A DNA stretch of 21,917 nt, taken from the NCBI GenBank assembly GCA_910578855.1, contig CAJTRV010000023.1, forward strand, positions 1 through 21,917. Direction: 5' to 3'. Shown here in pieces: positions 21,706 to 21,917 of the stretch (position 1 is the first letter of the stretch; each line of letters opens with the position of its first letter). A model generated the notes under the pieces. It ran no database searches and was not told where the DNA came from. It saw nothing but the letters and a program-made list of their open reading frames with translations. This DNA is from an uncultured Bacilli bacterium. Lineage in GTDB: Bacteria; Bacillota_I; Bacilli_A; RF39; UBA660. The translations under genes and the position numbers were made by a program.

Positions 21706-21917
21706 ATGAATCAAGATAATAATTCAAATAATAGAAGTGGGAATGGGATTCCAGATATTTTCAATATGCCTTTAGGCGGAAACAATGACAATACTAAATC
21801 AAGTGGGGGAACACATCCACAAATGAATCCAGGAATGATGAATCAACCAAGTGGTCAATCTAGTCCTGTACCACCAGTAAGACCAGTAGCACCACAAACG
21901 GCAGGGAATCCAGGAAT
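21706..21917 (+). CDS. Asn/Pro/Gly/Gln-rich protein, cut by the window end
   Basis: Only the first 70 codons are present. The start follows GAGAGG. The visible part is low-complexity and probably disordered: an Asn/Ser-rich start, a short ordered-looking segment (IPDIFNMPLGG), then Met/Asn/Gln/Pro runs and a Pro/Val-rich stretch. There is no signal peptide or membrane segment so far. Such N-terminal tails often precede a folded domain that would decide function; nothing can be named from what is visible. Confidence 0.7.
   Translation, partial: MNQDNNSNNRSGNGIPDIFNMPLGGNNDNTKSSGGTHPQMNPGMMNQPSGQSSPVPPVRPVAPQTAGNPG

Overview
The window looks like a chromosomal segment of a low-GC, endospore-forming member of the Bacillota (class Bacilli or an Erysipelotrichia/Turicibacter-like relative). 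The sequence points there through AT-rich codon use, sigma-A promoters close to TTGACA-17-TATAAT, strong GGAGG ribosome binding sites, an rny (RNase Y) gene, and a spoVID-ysxE pair of the kind that sits together in Bacillus. Genus cannot be fixed by reading alone.

Layout. 1-456 holds the decayed remains of a DUF1016/YhcG-type nuclease gene and a hairpin at the left edge. 457-1986 (minus) encodes a GT-C type membrane glycosyltransferase. 2067-2488 is a tRNA-Ile/Asn/Glu operon with two tandem promoters and a terminator. Then follow rny (2588-4141), an unknown single-pass membrane protein (4243-5556) and, convergent to it, a small Tyr/Gly/Pro-rich coat-like protein (minus, 5565-5813). Next are an M29 aminopeptidase, a polysaccharide-deacetylase-like protein that has lost the metal-binding motif, a glycerophosphodiester phosphodiesterase family protein, a small lipoprotein and a large U32 protein (RlhA-like). 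lon heads a three-gene operon with two unknown genes (11994-15766). A short spoVID and ysxE follow, then a 376-base gap with two hairpins and a doubtful small ORF. The right end carries dinB (Pol IV), hemW, an HD-domain protein, a divergent thymidylate kinase, and the start of an Asn/Pro/Gly-rich protein cut by the window edge.

How the parts fit. Most genes are short housekeeping units with their own sigma-A promoter and terminator, packed so tightly that -35 elements lie inside the preceding terminator hairpin (lon, spoVID) or overlap the preceding stop codon (tmk). A second layer is sporulation: spoVID-ysxE, the deacetylase-like gene and the coat-like gene each have upstream matches to mother-cell promoters (sigma-E or sigma-K type) rather than a good sigma-A promoter.

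The observation I rate highest is that the dinB and thymidylate kinase promoters share a 12-base sequence (ACAAACAAATGT, in opposite orientations), in both cases inside the 17-base spacer between -35 and -10. In front of the kinase it is part of a perfect 7-2-7 inverted repeat. Its layout resembles a diverged LexA/DinR box, suggesting that a dTMP kinase and an error-prone polymerase may be co-regulated by one repressor. I see no CRISPR array, complete mobile element or obviously new defence system.
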